Counted from the stretch's first letter, positions 15,761-25,039 are shown. The stretch: 58,250 nucleotides of DNA from an uncultured Bacteroidota bacterium (GCA_903938445.1 CAJADG010000019.1:1-58250); one strand, 5' to 3'. A program made the numbers and translations. Notes: generated from the sequence alone by a model not told the origin.

Positions 15761-17182
15761 ATGCAATTAACCCTTACATCTAGAGAAACGGAGCTATTAA
15801 AAGCAGTGGCAGAAGCCGCCGCTAAAATAGGAGTACCCGCTTTTGCTGTAGGTGGTTTTGTACGTGATAAAATATTAAATCGCCCTACTAAGGATATTGA
15901 TGTTGTTTGTATTGGTGATGGTATGGCTTTGGCACAATCATTTTCAAAATTATTTCATCCTACTCCACCCGTTGCTTTATTTAAAACTTTTGGAACTGCA
16001 CAAGTAAAATTTGATGATATCGAAATTGAATTTGTAGGCGCTAGAAAAGAAAGTTATGCGCGTCACAGCCGTAAGCCCGAAGTGAGCCCTGGTACTATTG
16101 AAGATGATCAAAATCGAAGAGATTTTACGGTGAATGCATTGGCAATTGAACTAAGTGTTACTCATTTTGGAAATATTATTGATCCTTTCGGAGGACTTGA
16201 GGATTTGCAAAATAAAATTTTAAAAACACCTTTAGCCCCTGCACAAACTTTTGACGATGATCCTTTGCGTATGATGCGCGCCATTCGATTTGCTACCCAA
16301 TTGGATTTTACTATTACACCTGAAACATTTAAGGGGATACAACAAATCGCCGATAGAATTAAAATTGTTTCTCAAGAAAGAATAACTGATGAACTTCAAA
16401 AAATAATGATGACTAAGCAACCTTCAAAAGGTTGGTATTTATTAAAAGAAGCAGGTTTATTGCAACATATTTTCCCATTGTTATTACAATTGGAAGGTGC
16501 TGAAACTATGGATGGAATTGGACATAAAGATAATTTTTCACATACGCTTCAGGTGTTGGATAATGTTGCAATAACCTCAGATGACGTTTGGTTAAGATGG
16601 GCTGCATTATTACATGATATTGCTAAACCAAAAACTAAAAGATTTGAAACAGGATTTGGTTGGACTTTTCATGGACATGAAGTAGTAGGGGCGAGAATGG
16701 TGCCAAAAATTTTCACTCAATTAAAATTGCCTTTGAATGAAAAAATGAAGATGGTGCAAAAGCTTGTTGCTTTGCATCTTAGGCCTATTTCATTAACTAA
16801 AGAAAATGTGACAGATAGTGCGATTAGAAGACTTTTATTTGATGCTGGTGATGATATTGATTTTTTAATGTTATTGTGTGCGGCAGATATAACTAGTAAA
16901 AATCAAAATAAAGTTAAAAGATATTTGCAGGGATTTGAATTTGTAAAAGTTCGATTACAGGAAGTGGAGGAAAAAGACAGTATTCGTAATTGGCAACCTC
17001 CAATTACTGGCGAAATGATTATGCAAATTTTTAATATTAACCCATCAAAACAAGTGGGAATTATTAAGGATGCCATTAGAGAAGCAATTTTAGATGGGGT
17101 GATTCCTAATGAACATGATGCAGCTTATGATTATATGTTGAAAGAAGCTGCCAAACAAGGCCTATTTCCTGTAATAAAATAG
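15761..17182 (+). CDS. CCA tRNA nucleotidyltransferase with HD domain
   Basis: 473 residues. Builds or repairs the 3' CCA of tRNAs using CTP and ATP without a template. Domain order: nucleotidyltransferase head with AVGGFVRDKILNRPTKDIDVV (about 28-48, catalytic Asp pair in DID), RRDFTVNALA around 119-128, the RMMRAIRFATQL element near 168-179 that recognises the incoming base, and an HD phosphohydrolase domain (LLHDIAKPKT near 286-295). Length and HD domain match the bacterial class II enzyme with HD found across Bacteroidota. A -7 element right before the ATG suggests its own leaderless transcript. Confidence 0.95.
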   Translation: MQLTLTSRETELLKAVAEAAAKIGVPAFAVGGFVRDKILNRPTKDIDVVCIGDGMALAQSFSKLFHPTPPVALFKTFGTAQVKFDDIEIEFVGARKESYARHSRKPEVSPGTIEDDQNRRDFTVNALAIELSVTHFGNIIDPFGGLEDLQNKILKTPLAPAQTFDDDPLRMMRAIRFATQLDFTITPETFKGIQQIADRIKIVSQERITDELQKIMMTKQPSKGWYLLKEAGLLQHIFPLLLQLEGAETMDGIGHKDNFSHTLQVLDNVAITSDDVWLRWAALLHDIAKPKTKRFETGFGWTFHGHEVVGARMVPKIFTQLKLPLNEKMKMVQKLVALHLRPISLTKENVTDSAIRRLLFDAGDDIDFLMLLCAADITSKNQNKVKRYLQGFEFVKVRLQEVEEKDSIRNWQPPITGEMIMQIFNINPSKQVGIIKDAIREAILDGVIPNEHDAAYDYMLKEAAKQGLFPVIK

Positions 17183-17207
17183 TAATTTAGCGTTTCAAAA
17201 TTTAAAT

Positions 17208-17831
17208 ATGGCCATTTTAAAATTTAGGGTTTATTGGGAGGAAGATGATGCTATTTATAGAGATGTTTTGGTTAAACATACCCAAAGCTTTCAGCACTTG
17301 CATCAAATTATTTTAAAGGCCTTTGAATTTGATCAACTACATGCTGCCACTTTTTATCGAAGTAATGATGTTTGGAAAAGAGGAAGAGAAATAAGTAAAG
17401 AGGTTTATGAAAAAGAATATATAGTACCTCCATTGTTAATGATTGATACTACTATAGGATCAGAAATTATAGATACCAATCAACACTTTATTTATGTGTA
17501 TGATTTTGCCAAAAATTGGACATTTTTAATTGAGTTAATTCAGGTAATTAAAAATGCAGATGCGGATATGACTTTGGAATATCCAGTGGTGTCAAGGGTA
17601 GAGGGAGTGGGTCCCATGCAATATGGTTCAAAAGGTTTATTAGGTAAGAATTTTGCAGACATCGAGGAAAAATATGATTTATCTGAAGCCAAGGATGGTT
17701 TTGGTGAAGAAGGCGAGGATGCGCATGATAGAGAAGATGAGGATGATGACTCCAGTGACTCGGATGAGGAGGATGATTCTTCTGATGATAGCGGGGGTGG
17801 CTTTCTAGATGATTCATTTGAAGCCTACTAA
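17208..17831 (+). CDS. Plasmid pRiA4b ORF-3-like family protein with acidic tail
   Basis: 207 residues. The first 160 residues fit the pRiA4b ORF-3-like domain (RVYWEEDDAIYRDVLVKHTQSFQHLHQIILKAFEFDQLHAATFY, FAKNWTFLIELI), a small alpha/beta domain of unknown function also found as an IS1096 passenger. Residues about 163-198 form a highly acidic Asp/Glu/Ser stretch followed by GGGFLDDSFEAY. The domain name does not make this a plasmid gene: it sits between CCA-adding enzyme and miaA, with 11 bases to miaA, as part of a tRNA-maturation run. Function unknown; association with tRNA or nucleic-acid proteins is inference from neighbours. Confidence 0.8.
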   Translation: MAILKFRVYWEEDDAIYRDVLVKHTQSFQHLHQIILKAFEFDQLHAATFYRSNDVWKRGREISKEVYEKEYIVPPLLMIDTTIGSEIIDTNQHFIYVYDFAKNWTFLIELIQVIKNADADMTLEYPVVSRVEGVGPMQYGSKGLLGKNFADIEEKYDLSEAKDGFGEEGEDAHDREDEDDDSSDSDEEDDSSDDSGGGFLDDSFEAY

Positions 17832-17842
17832 ATTTAAAATAC

Positions 17843-18736
17843 TTGTCTAGCAACAAAACGGTTTATATCATTGTCGGTCCAACTGCTGTTGGGAAAACAT
17901 CCTTCGCCATTGAATTAGCAAAGCATTTAGATACGGAAATTATTTCTGCGGATGCGCGTCAATGTTATCAAGAAATGAATATTGGTGTTGCGCGTCCAAC
18001 AAATCAAGAATTAGAAATGGTTCCACATCATTTCATAGCTACCCATTCCATACAGGATACCATTAATGCATCGGTTTTTGAGCAGTATGCATTAGATAAG
18101 ATCGAGGAACTTTTTACTACAAAAGATTCGGTGGTCATGGTGGGGGGGACTGGTTTGTATATAAAAGCTTTTTGTGAAGGATTGGATATGATACCTGCCA
18201 TTGATCCTACTATTAGAGAAGGAATTATTCAACAGTTTGAAAAGTTAGGATTGAGATGGTTGCAGAAAGAAGTATCTGTAAAAGATCCTATCTATTGGGA
18301 AAAAGGAGAGCAGCAAAATCCACAAAGATTGATGCGTGCATTAGAAGTAATTTTGGGCACAGGGAATTCTATTGTTAGTTATCAGCATAAAAATAAAATA
18401 ACACGTCCTTTCAAAATTATGAAAATTGGCATTGAAATGCCTAGAGAACAATTGTATGATCGCATCAATCAAAGAGTTTTAAATATGGTGGAGGAAGGCT
18501 TGGAACAAGAAGTGAAAAGACTAATCCCTTTTGCATCCCTTAATGCATTGCAAACAGTTGGATATAGTGAATGGTTGCCCTATTTTAATAATGAAATTTC
18601 AAAAGAGCGTGTTGTTGAACTTATTCAGCAAAATACCAGGCATTATGCTAAACGACAAATGACATGGTTTAAAAAGGACACTGAAATTCAATGGCATCAT
18701 TCATCTATGTTAAATGCCGCTCAAATAATTCAGTAG
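17843..18736 (+). CDS. miaA: tRNA dimethylallyltransferase
   Basis: 297 residues; transfers a dimethylallyl group to N6 of A37 in tRNAs reading UNN codons. P-loop GPTAVGKTS at about 12-20, then IISADARQCYQEMNIGVARP with substrate-binding Asp and Gln, VGGTGLYIKAF near 99-109, and the C-terminal TVGYSEW and NTRHYAKRQMTWFKKD motifs. The start is TTG at 17843 (no ATG precedes the P-loop in frame after the upstream stop). It follows the pRiA4b-like gene by 11 bases, so co-transcription is likely. Confidence 0.96.
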   Translation: MSSNKTVYIIVGPTAVGKTSFAIELAKHLDTEIISADARQCYQEMNIGVARPTNQELEMVPHHFIATHSIQDTINASVFEQYALDKIEELFTTKDSVVMVGGTGLYIKAFCEGLDMIPAIDPTIREGIIQQFEKLGLRWLQKEVSVKDPIYWEKGEQQNPQRLMRALEVILGTGNSIVSYQHKNKITRPFKIMKIGIEMPREQLYDRINQRVLNMVEEGLEQEVKRLIPFASLNALQTVGYSEWLPYFNNEISKERVVELIQQNTRHYAKRQMTWFKKDTEIQWHHSSMLNAAQIIQ

Positions 18737-18824
18737 AATTACGTTCATTTTCTTAATTTTTTTTAATTGTATTTTAGGTAATTAGCCTTAGTTTTATATT
18801 CAATCTTAATTATAAATTTATTTT

Positions 18825-20156
18825 ATGCTGAAAAAAACATTGATGTTTTTTGTATGCAGTTTTGTGGTTGCTCCATTTTTGGTGCAAGGGCAAACCATAC
18901 AGTTTGAAAAATACACCCTTCCTAATGGGCTAAAAGTGATTTTGCATGAGGACCATAGTGCCCCTGTAGTTGCCGTTACTGCATTGTATCATGTTGGTTC
19001 AAAAAACGAGGATACAGCGCGTACTGGATTCGCTCACTTTTTTGAACATTTATTGTTTGAAGGTTCTGAAAATATCAAGCGTGGTGAGTTTGATAAATAT
19101 GTAACCAATGCAGGAGGTGAATTAAATGCAAACACCACACAGGACCGCACATTTTATTATGAATTATTACCCTCTAATCAATTGGATCTAGGTCTATGGT
19201 TAGAGAGTGAAAGAATGATGCATGCTAAAATTGAGCAAGTAGGGGTGAATACGCAAAGAGAAGTGGTAAAGGAAGAAAAAAGAATGCGCATGGACAATCG
19301 ACCTTATGGTAGCTTTTTAACAGAAATGTTAAAGCGTGCGTTTAAAATACATCCTTATCGATGGGCGCCTATCGGAAGCATGGATCATTTAAATGCGGCC
19401 AAGTTGGAGGAGTTTATTCAATTCTATAAAACTTATTATGTGCCTAACAATTGTGTTTTATCCATTGCAGGAGATTTTAATAAGTCAGATTTAAAAAATA
19501 AAATCCAATCTTATTTTGCAACCATTCCAAAAGGAACCAATCCAATCAATAAGCCTAATATAAAAGAGCCAGCATTAGGTGGCGAAGTAAGAGATATTAT
19601 TTACGATAATGTTCAGTTGGAAGGCGTTTTTCAAGCTTACCGTGCACCAAAGCAAACTGCTGAGGAGTTTTATGCTTTTAAAGTATTGGCAACTATTTTG
19701 GCAGGAGGAGAATCTTCTCGTATGAATAAAGTATTGGTGGATAGCAAGCAACTTGCTGCTGCTGCACAAGCGGTTCCTTTTTTCAATGAAGACGAAGGTT
19801 TATTTATTACATTGGCCATTGCCAATGCAGGCGTAAAAGCAAAAGTGTTAGAGCAAAATATGGATAGTGTGGTAAATGAACTTAAAGTAAATCTAGTTGG
19901 TGAGCGTGAGTTTCAAAAAGTAAAAAATCAAATTACCACTGAATTAGTAAAGGGCAAGAGTACCATGGCGGGTATTGCGGAGGACCTAGCCAATTTTGAA
20001 GTTTATTTTGGTGACGCCAATTTGGTAAATACAGAATTAGAAAAATACAATAAAGTAACTAGAGAAGATGTATTGAAAGTTGCTAAAAAGTATTTGAATA
20101 ATGATAATCGTGTGGTATTGTATTATGTACCAAAATCACAAGCGCCCACTAAATAA
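18825..20156 (+). CDS. M16 family zinc protease, catalytic subunit
   Basis: 443 residues with a signal peptide (about 1-22), so secreted to the periplasm. The inverted zinc motif HxxEH is intact: His71, Glu74, His75 in AHFFEHLLFEG, with the third ligand Glu near 150 in REVVKEEKRM. Two M16 half-domains are present. Together with the next gene it forms the usual bacterial pair in which one protein carries the metal site and the other the substrate-binding R/Y pair. The peptide substrate is unknown. Near-consensus -7 TAGTTTTA lies in the 88-base gap upstream. Confidence 0.92.
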   Translation: MLKKTLMFFVCSFVVAPFLVQGQTIQFEKYTLPNGLKVILHEDHSAPVVAVTALYHVGSKNEDTARTGFAHFFEHLLFEGSENIKRGEFDKYVTNAGGELNANTTQDRTFYYELLPSNQLDLGLWLESERMMHAKIEQVGVNTQREVVKEEKRMRMDNRPYGSFLTEMLKRAFKIHPYRWAPIGSMDHLNAAKLEEFIQFYKTYYVPNNCVLSIAGDFNKSDLKNKIQSYFATIPKGTNPINKPNIKEPALGGEVRDIIYDNVQLEGVFQAYRAPKQTAEEFYAFKVLATILAGGESSRMNKVLVDSKQLAAAAQAVPFFNEDEGLFITLAIANAGVKAKVLEQNMDSVVNELKVNLVGEREFQKVKNQITTELVKGKSTMAGIAEDLANFEVYFGDANLVNTELEKYNKVTREDVLKVAKKYLNNDNRVVLYYVPKSQAPTK

Positions 20157-20178
20157 ATTATTGTAAAAAAAATATTGT

Positions 20179-22245
20179 ATGAAAAATATTAAATTGTTAA
20201 TCGTTCTTTTGATGCCAATGACTATTTTGGCGCAATCAATTGATAGAACAAAGGCACCATTGCCAGGAAAGGCACCCATCATTCAAGTTGGCAATCCCGT
20301 AAAATACACATTAGCCAATGGGTTGCAAGTGTTTGTTGTAAAAAATACTAAGTTGCCTTCTGTCACAGCTACCTTAGCTTTGGATATAGACGGTTTTGCC
20401 GAAGGTGATAAGGCGGGCTTGGCTGATATGGCTGGTCAATTATTAAAAAGAGGAACTGCCACTAAAACAAAAGCAGTATTGGATGAATCTGTTGAATATT
20501 TAGGAGGAACCTTAAATACTTCAAGTCAATCTGCGTCGGTGAGTTCTTTAAAAAATAACTTTCCTCAATTAATGAGTTTGTTGGCCGAAGTAGTATTGCA
20601 TCCTGCATTAAATAGCGATGAATTGGAAAAAGTAAGAAAGCAAACTATTTCCGGAATTGAGTCCAATAAAGATGAGCCTAACGCTATTTCTAAAAATGTA
20701 ATGAAGAAATTAGTATATGGTTCCAATCATCCGTTTGGTGAAATCACAACTTCTCAGACCGTTAATAATGTGAAAATCGAAGACGTTAAAAAGTTCTTTG
20801 CAACTTATTGGAAACCAAATATTGCTTATTTAGTTTTTGTAGGCGATATCGACCCTTTAGCAGCTAAGCAAATTGCAGAGAAGAATTTTGGAGCATGGGT
20901 AAAAGGCAATGTGCCTAATATTGTTTACCCGAAAGTAACAAAACCTGCAAAATCATACGTTGCCATTGTGGATCGTCCAGCTTCTGTTCAAAGTGTAGTA
21001 TCTGTATCAACTACGGTTGATTTAGTGCAAGGAACTACAAGTGTTATACCTAGTAGTGTAATGAATAATATATTAGGTGGGGGATTCTCAGGCCGCTTAT
21101 TCGCTAATTTAAGAGAAAAGCATGGGTTTACTTATGGAGCTTATTCTTCTCTTGCTCCCAACAGACAAGTTGGTATGTTTGAAGCTGAGTCATCCGTAAG
21201 AAATGAGAAAACAGATAGTGCCATTCAAGAAATTTTAGCAGAAATAAATAAAATTAGAGATGAAAAAGTAGGAGAGGCTGAGCTAGGCAGAATGAAAAAT
21301 TATCTATCTGGTGGTTTTGCACGTTCATTAGAAAATCCTGCAACTATTGCTGGCTTTGCATTTAATGTTGCTCGTTATAAAATGCCCGCAGATTATTACC
21401 AAAAATATTTAACCAATTTGGCTGCAGTTGACGCGCAAAATGTTCAGGATGCTGCAAAAAAATTATTAGATCCCAACAGCATGCATATTGTAATTGTAGG
21501 AAACGCAAAACAAATTGCAAAAGGGCTTGAAAAATATGGTCCAGTAAAATATTTTGATTTTGAAGGAAATGAAGTGGCTGCTCCAGTGGAAGCAAAAACA
21601 GATGCTTCATTGACGCCAGAAATTTTATTACAAAAAGTAGTGGATGCAATAGGCGGTAAAGATGCCATTTCAGGCATTAAAGATTTACAATTAAAAGGGA
21701 CAGCTTCCGTGATGGGACAGTCCTTGGATATGTCTCAAACTTACCTTTTGCCAGGTAATACGGTTTCAACAATGTCAATGGGCGGTATGGCTATTATGAG
21801 ACAAGCTGTTGTTGATGGCAAGTATTCGGTAAGCCAACAAGGAATGGAAGCACCTATCACGGATGAAATAAAAGAAGGCTTAGATGAGGCAGCGGCAATT
21901 GCTCCTGAGGCATTGTACATAACTAAAGGCTATCAATTAAAAATTGTAGGTGCTGAAAAAGTGGAAGGTAAGGATGCAATAGATGTGGAAGTAACTACCC
22001 CTTCTGGTAAAAAGTCACATCGCTTTTATGATGCCAAATCTTATTTGTTAGTAAAGACAGCTAAGTCACAGGAAGTGCCAGGAAGAGGTACGGTAACTCA
22101 ACAACAATTTTTCAATGCATATAAAACCGTGAATGGCATTCAATTACCAACAGAAGAGATTGTTGATATGGGTCAAATGAAAATCAATATTAAGTATACC
22201 GATATCAAAGCGAATCAGGGTTTGAAAATTACTGATTTGAAATAG
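20179..22245 (+). CDS. M16-like protein, inactive metal site, with C-terminal LolA-like extension
   Basis: 688 residues with signal peptide (residues 1-19, ending ILAQ). The place of HxxEH reads LADMAGQLLKRGT, so it has no zinc site, but the R/Y motif FANLREKHGFTYGAYSSL is intact, as expected for the non-catalytic partner of the preceding M16 protein, 22 bases upstream. After residue about 470 there is an extra domain of about 215 residues starting ASLTPEILLQKVVDAIGGKD and rich in short strands (LKGTASVMGQSLDMSQTY, KKSHRFYDAKSYLLVKTAKS), resembling LolA/outer-membrane lipoprotein-sorting-like half barrels. This may bind a hydrophobic ligand. Followed by a bidirectional terminator. Confidence 0.85.
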   Translation: MKNIKLLIVLLMPMTILAQSIDRTKAPLPGKAPIIQVGNPVKYTLANGLQVFVVKNTKLPSVTATLALDIDGFAEGDKAGLADMAGQLLKRGTATKTKAVLDESVEYLGGTLNTSSQSASVSSLKNNFPQLMSLLAEVVLHPALNSDELEKVRKQTISGIESNKDEPNAISKNVMKKLVYGSNHPFGEITTSQTVNNVKIEDVKKFFATYWKPNIAYLVFVGDIDPLAAKQIAEKNFGAWVKGNVPNIVYPKVTKPAKSYVAIVDRPASVQSVVSVSTTVDLVQGTTSVIPSSVMNNILGGGFSGRLFANLREKHGFTYGAYSSLAPNRQVGMFEAESSVRNEKTDSAIQEILAEINKIRDEKVGEAELGRMKNYLSGGFARSLENPATIAGFAFNVARYKMPADYYQKYLTNLAAVDAQNVQDAAKKLLDPNSMHIVIVGNAKQIAKGLEKYGPVKYFDFEGNEVAAPVEAKTDASLTPEILLQKVVDAIGGKDAISGIKDLQLKGTASVMGQSLDMSQTYLLPGNTVSTMSMGGMAIMRQAVVDGKYSVSQQGMEAPITDEIKEGLDEAAAIAPEALYITKGYQLKIVGAEKVEGKDAIDVEVTTPSGKKSHRFYDAKSYLLVKTAKSQEVPGRGTVTQQQFFNAYKTVNGIQLPTEEIVDMGQMKINIKYTDIKANQGLKITDLK

Positions 22246-22282
22246 GATGTAATTCGATTTCATCGATCACAATACTCAAAAT

Positions 22283-22317
22283 AAAAAAGGCGCATCCAAT
22301 CGGAAGCGCCTTTTTTA
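22283..22317. terminator. Bidirectional rho-independent terminator
   Basis: AAAAAAGGCGC / GCGCCTTTTTT around a 12-base loop. Symmetric A and T runs serve both the M16 operon (plus) and the FadL-type gene (minus). Confidence 0.88.
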
Positions 22318-22343
22318 TGGAACACTTTTAATTAAAGAGTCTA

Positions 22344-23870
22344 TTAAAATCTAATTCCGTAGCCAATATTAAACATTACTCTATTGCCTGTTAAACTTGC
22401 ATAGGTATTAGGCTTGTCGTTTAAGCGATAAGGGAATATTGCATCTTTAACTGCTGTGTTAACAATGGTAAAGTCAATAAAATGTCTGTTGGTTCTATAT
22501 CCAATACCACCGCTTACATTCCAATGAGAAGCTTTGATGGTTTCGTCTTGATAAGGTGAACCATAATAAGCAGTACCAGCTCTTAACATCCAATTGCCAT
22601 CTAATTTTAGTTCAGAGCCAATTTTTACATTCACATTGTTTTTGTAGATCGCTTTTACGGTTGCATTCACTGCATGGTAATAGTCCGTGCTTGCTTGATC
22701 ATAGGTGTTTGCATAAAAATGAGTACCTGCATAATTAACAAACTCAATATCTGCACTTATAAATCCAAGTGGTTGAGTTGGTTTATTAGGTGCGGCAAAA
22801 AAGTAGCTAGTACTAATTGTTGCTTTTGTAGGCGTTGCAATAGTGTACTCTCTAATTCCTGCATAACCATCATTTAAATCGCCAGAGCTAGCAGATTGTA
22901 GACCTGCATAAGACTCTGTGTTCGTTGTCATACTCGCGCTAATCGCATCGCGGAAAGTAATTAATTGAGGCGTATGTAATGCAAATCCAAGTCTTAAATA
23001 AGATACTGGCTTGTATATGATACCAAATTTAGCACCCAAACCCCAGCCTCTTGAACTAAAGTTTTCATTAATGCTGAATCCACCAAATTCGTTATTTGGA
23101 TTATTAGTTAAATCTGTTTCAGAATAATAAAGATTACGATTGTAATTAATCATTGGCATGATAATACTTGCCCCTAAATACAATTTATCTTCTACATTTC
23201 CACCCCAGCCAAATGCTAGTTCATTGTAGCTACCAGTTGTAGTGGCGTCATAAATTTGGTTCACTCCTGTTGAAAGAGGGACTAAGCTTTGATAGCCAGT
23301 TACAGCGCCATTAGGACCTGCAGTGGTATCAATCAAATAAGTTCTAAAAGCCAATGAGCTTCCGAAAATATAATTGTTTAATGCAGCTAAAGTGTCCGCA
23401 TTGTCATGAATTAATTCTTCTAAATATTTTTCAGAATAACTGCTAAAGTTATTCTTTCCAGAAAAGCTTACATGATTATTGTAGTCTGCGATTTGATTAA
23501 AAGTAATAGAGAAAGCAGAACTTGTCCAATTGTTTTTCTTTCTTCCATCTGCAAAAACAATTCCAAATGTTCCCATGTTAGCCTTGCTATTGCTTGATCC
23601 ACTTTTATAGCTTAAGTAGTTGAAATTATTTGTTTGAGAAGTAAAATTGGGTGCAAATAATAATTCACCAGACTTATAAAATCCAAGACCAGCTGGGTTA
23701 ATATGATTGGAAGAGAGGTCGCCTCCTAAGGATCCCATCGCACCGCCCAATGCATTACTTCTTGCTGTTCCCATTGGGGCAAACCACGAAAGTCTCAATC
23801 CATCTTCAGGATCCTGTGCATACATGTTTAAGCTTGATCCCAATAAGATCAATAAAAAAATTCTTTTCAT
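22344..23870 (-). CDS. Outer-membrane protein of the OmpP1/FadL/TodX transport family
   Basis: 508 residues with signal peptide (1-18, ending MYAQ). Directly after it comes LRLSWFAPMGTARSNALGGAMGSLGGDLSSNHINPAGLGFY, the N-terminal hatch signature of FadL-like channels (SNALGGA...NPAGL), followed by strands of a barrel and a final IGYGIRF with C-terminal Phe. FadL proteins let long-chain fatty acids or other hydrophobic molecules through the outer membrane; the actual ligand is not known here. Single gene, with a terminator downstream. Confidence 0.85.
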   Translation of the reverse strand: MKRIFLLILLGSSLNMYAQDPEDGLRLSWFAPMGTARSNALGGAMGSLGGDLSSNHINPAGLGFYKSGELLFAPNFTSQTNNFNYLSYKSGSSNSKANMGTFGIVFADGRKKNNWTSSAFSITFNQIADYNNHVSFSGKNNFSSYSEKYLEELIHDNADTLAALNNYIFGSSLAFRTYLIDTTAGPNGAVTGYQSLVPLSTGVNQIYDATTTGSYNELAFGWGGNVEDKLYLGASIIMPMINYNRNLYYSETDLTNNPNNEFGGFSINENFSSRGWGLGAKFGIIYKPVSYLRLGFALHTPQLITFRDAISASMTTNTESYAGLQSASSGDLNDGYAGIREYTIATPTKATISTSYFFAAPNKPTQPLGFISADIEFVNYAGTHFYANTYDQASTDYYHAVNATVKAIYKNNVNVKIGSELKLDGNWMLRAGTAYYGSPYQDETIKASHWNVSGGIGYRTNRHFIDFTIVNTAVKDAIFPYRLNDKPNTYASLTGNRVMFNIGYGIRF

Positions 23871-23918
23871 AATTGAAACATTTATAAATATTCTAAATCA
23901 AAAAGCCAAAGTAATAAT

Positions 23919-24977
23919 TTATTTATTTCTTGGAGCACGGCCACTGCTACTTGATGAAGAGCCTGAACTATTATATCCACCACTGCGTCCACCAGCGTTT
24001 GAATTGCCAGTTGATTGAGTAGAGGTAGATGTATTATTACTTGTACTAGCTACTTTATATTGATTACTGTTGTTGTTGCTATTAAATGATCTTGATGGTC
24101 TGTCCCAACTATTTGCGTAGTTAGTATTTGTATTTGCTGTAACCACTCTTTTAATTAAAGAGCCAAAGTTGTTATTCAAGTTTGCATTACCCGAATAGCG
24201 TGTAGTGCCATTGGTAGTGTTGGTAACATTATTAAAGTTTCTTGAACTCGAAGCATTGCGATATGCAGCTAAACCTGTAGCACTTGTTTGTGTAGCTCTT
24301 GGGTCTTGATAATGTACTCTGCGTCCTGGGATCCCAGCGTAAAGTCCACCACCATAATAGGAGTAGTAACTAGCATATGGATTCCAATAGCTCGCGAAGT
24401 AAGGGTTCCATCCTCCATAACCAAATCCTCCCCATCCATATCCCATGCCGTAGCCCATTCCATATCCCATTCCGCCAAAAGCGAAGTCATCAAATCCCCA
24501 ACCCATATTATAGTAAGATCCGATATAAGGAGAATAGCCACCCCAGCCAAAGCCCATTGAAATACCAAATGGATTATACCATGAACTTCCATAGATACCA
24601 CTATACCAACTATTCCATCCATAGTAGGAAGGGTAGTAAGCATAATTATAACGAGGGTCATTCCAATATCCAAAATCGTCTATTGCATCCCAACGATATC
24701 TATTAGCCACTTTTAATCTTAAATAACGATCATCAGGATAGGATTGCTCATCTTGATATCCAGCCTCGTCCTGTTTTTGCATTTCGGACTGATTTTTGAA
24801 ATCATTATTGGCAGCACTTTGCTGCTCTATCACTTTCGAGTTAGGAGTGTAGTATAAGTCATCGGTAGCTGCAACTGTGGTTTGTTGTAAACTAGTACAA
24901 CCCGTGCTAAGACAACTTATTGTAATTAAACTCATTGCAATAAGTTTAAATTCCTTAGTTAGTTTAAGCGTTTTCAT
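23919..24977 (-). CDS. Lipoprotein with Gly/Tyr/Trp-rich low-complexity body
   Basis: 352 residues from the ATG at 24977. The N terminus KLIAMSLITISCLSTGC has a lipobox (LSTGC), predicting a lipid-anchored protein. The middle (about residues 100-230) is full of Gly, Tyr, Trp and Asn, including three tandem GMGY units before GWGGFGYGG; the C terminus is Asn/Ser/Thr-rich and ends with a Gly/Ser tail and RAPRNK. No enzymatic domain seen. Such composition may form a sticky or aggregation-prone surface layer; this is speculation. A longer frame from a codon at 25034 exists but the lipobox fits the ATG at 24977. A TAGCTTTG element lies 54 bases upstream. Confidence 0.7.
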   Translation of the reverse strand: MKTLKLTKEFKLIAMSLITISCLSTGCTSLQQTTVAATDDLYYTPNSKVIEQQSAANNDFKNQSEMQKQDEAGYQDEQSYPDDRYLRLKVANRYRWDAIDDFGYWNDPRYNYAYYPSYYGWNSWYSGIYGSSWYNPFGISMGFGWGGYSPYIGSYYNMGWGFDDFAFGGMGYGMGYGMGYGWGGFGYGGWNPYFASYWNPYASYYSYYGGGLYAGIPGRRVHYQDPRATQTSATGLAAYRNASSSRNFNNVTNTTNGTTRYSGNANLNNNFGSLIKRVVTANTNTNYANSWDRPSRSFNSNNNSNQYKVASTSNNTSTSTQSTGNSNAGGRSGGYNSSGSSSSSSGRAPRNK

Positions 24978-25031
24978 GTTGAAATAGTTTAGGTTTTTAT
25001 ATGCCCTAATTTTAGCATACATTTGCTCATT

Positions 25032-25039
25032 CAAAGCTA
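25032..25039 (-). promoter_or_regulatory. -7 element of the Gly/Tyr-rich lipoprotein gene
   Basis: TAGCTTTG on the minus strand, an exact TAnnTTTG match, in the 133-base divergent gap with proS. It supports the ATG at 24977 as start, since a start at 25034 would lie within the motif. Confidence 0.5.

Noticed and set aside
17208..17831. Sign of plasmid or transposon insertion (pRiA4b/IS1096 passenger name)
   Set aside because: No transposase, inverted repeats or composition change; the family is widely chromosomal.
17548..17856. 102-codon His/Pro-rich frame antisense to the acidic tail
   Set aside because: The His/Pro/Ser run is the complement of GAT/GAA/GAC repeats; a shadow of the real gene.
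24269..24673. Open frame of 134 codons on the minus strand within the Gly/Tyr-rich lipoprotein
   Set aside because: Shifted frame of a low-complexity gene; composition follows from the GGN/TAY codons and there is no start context or family match.
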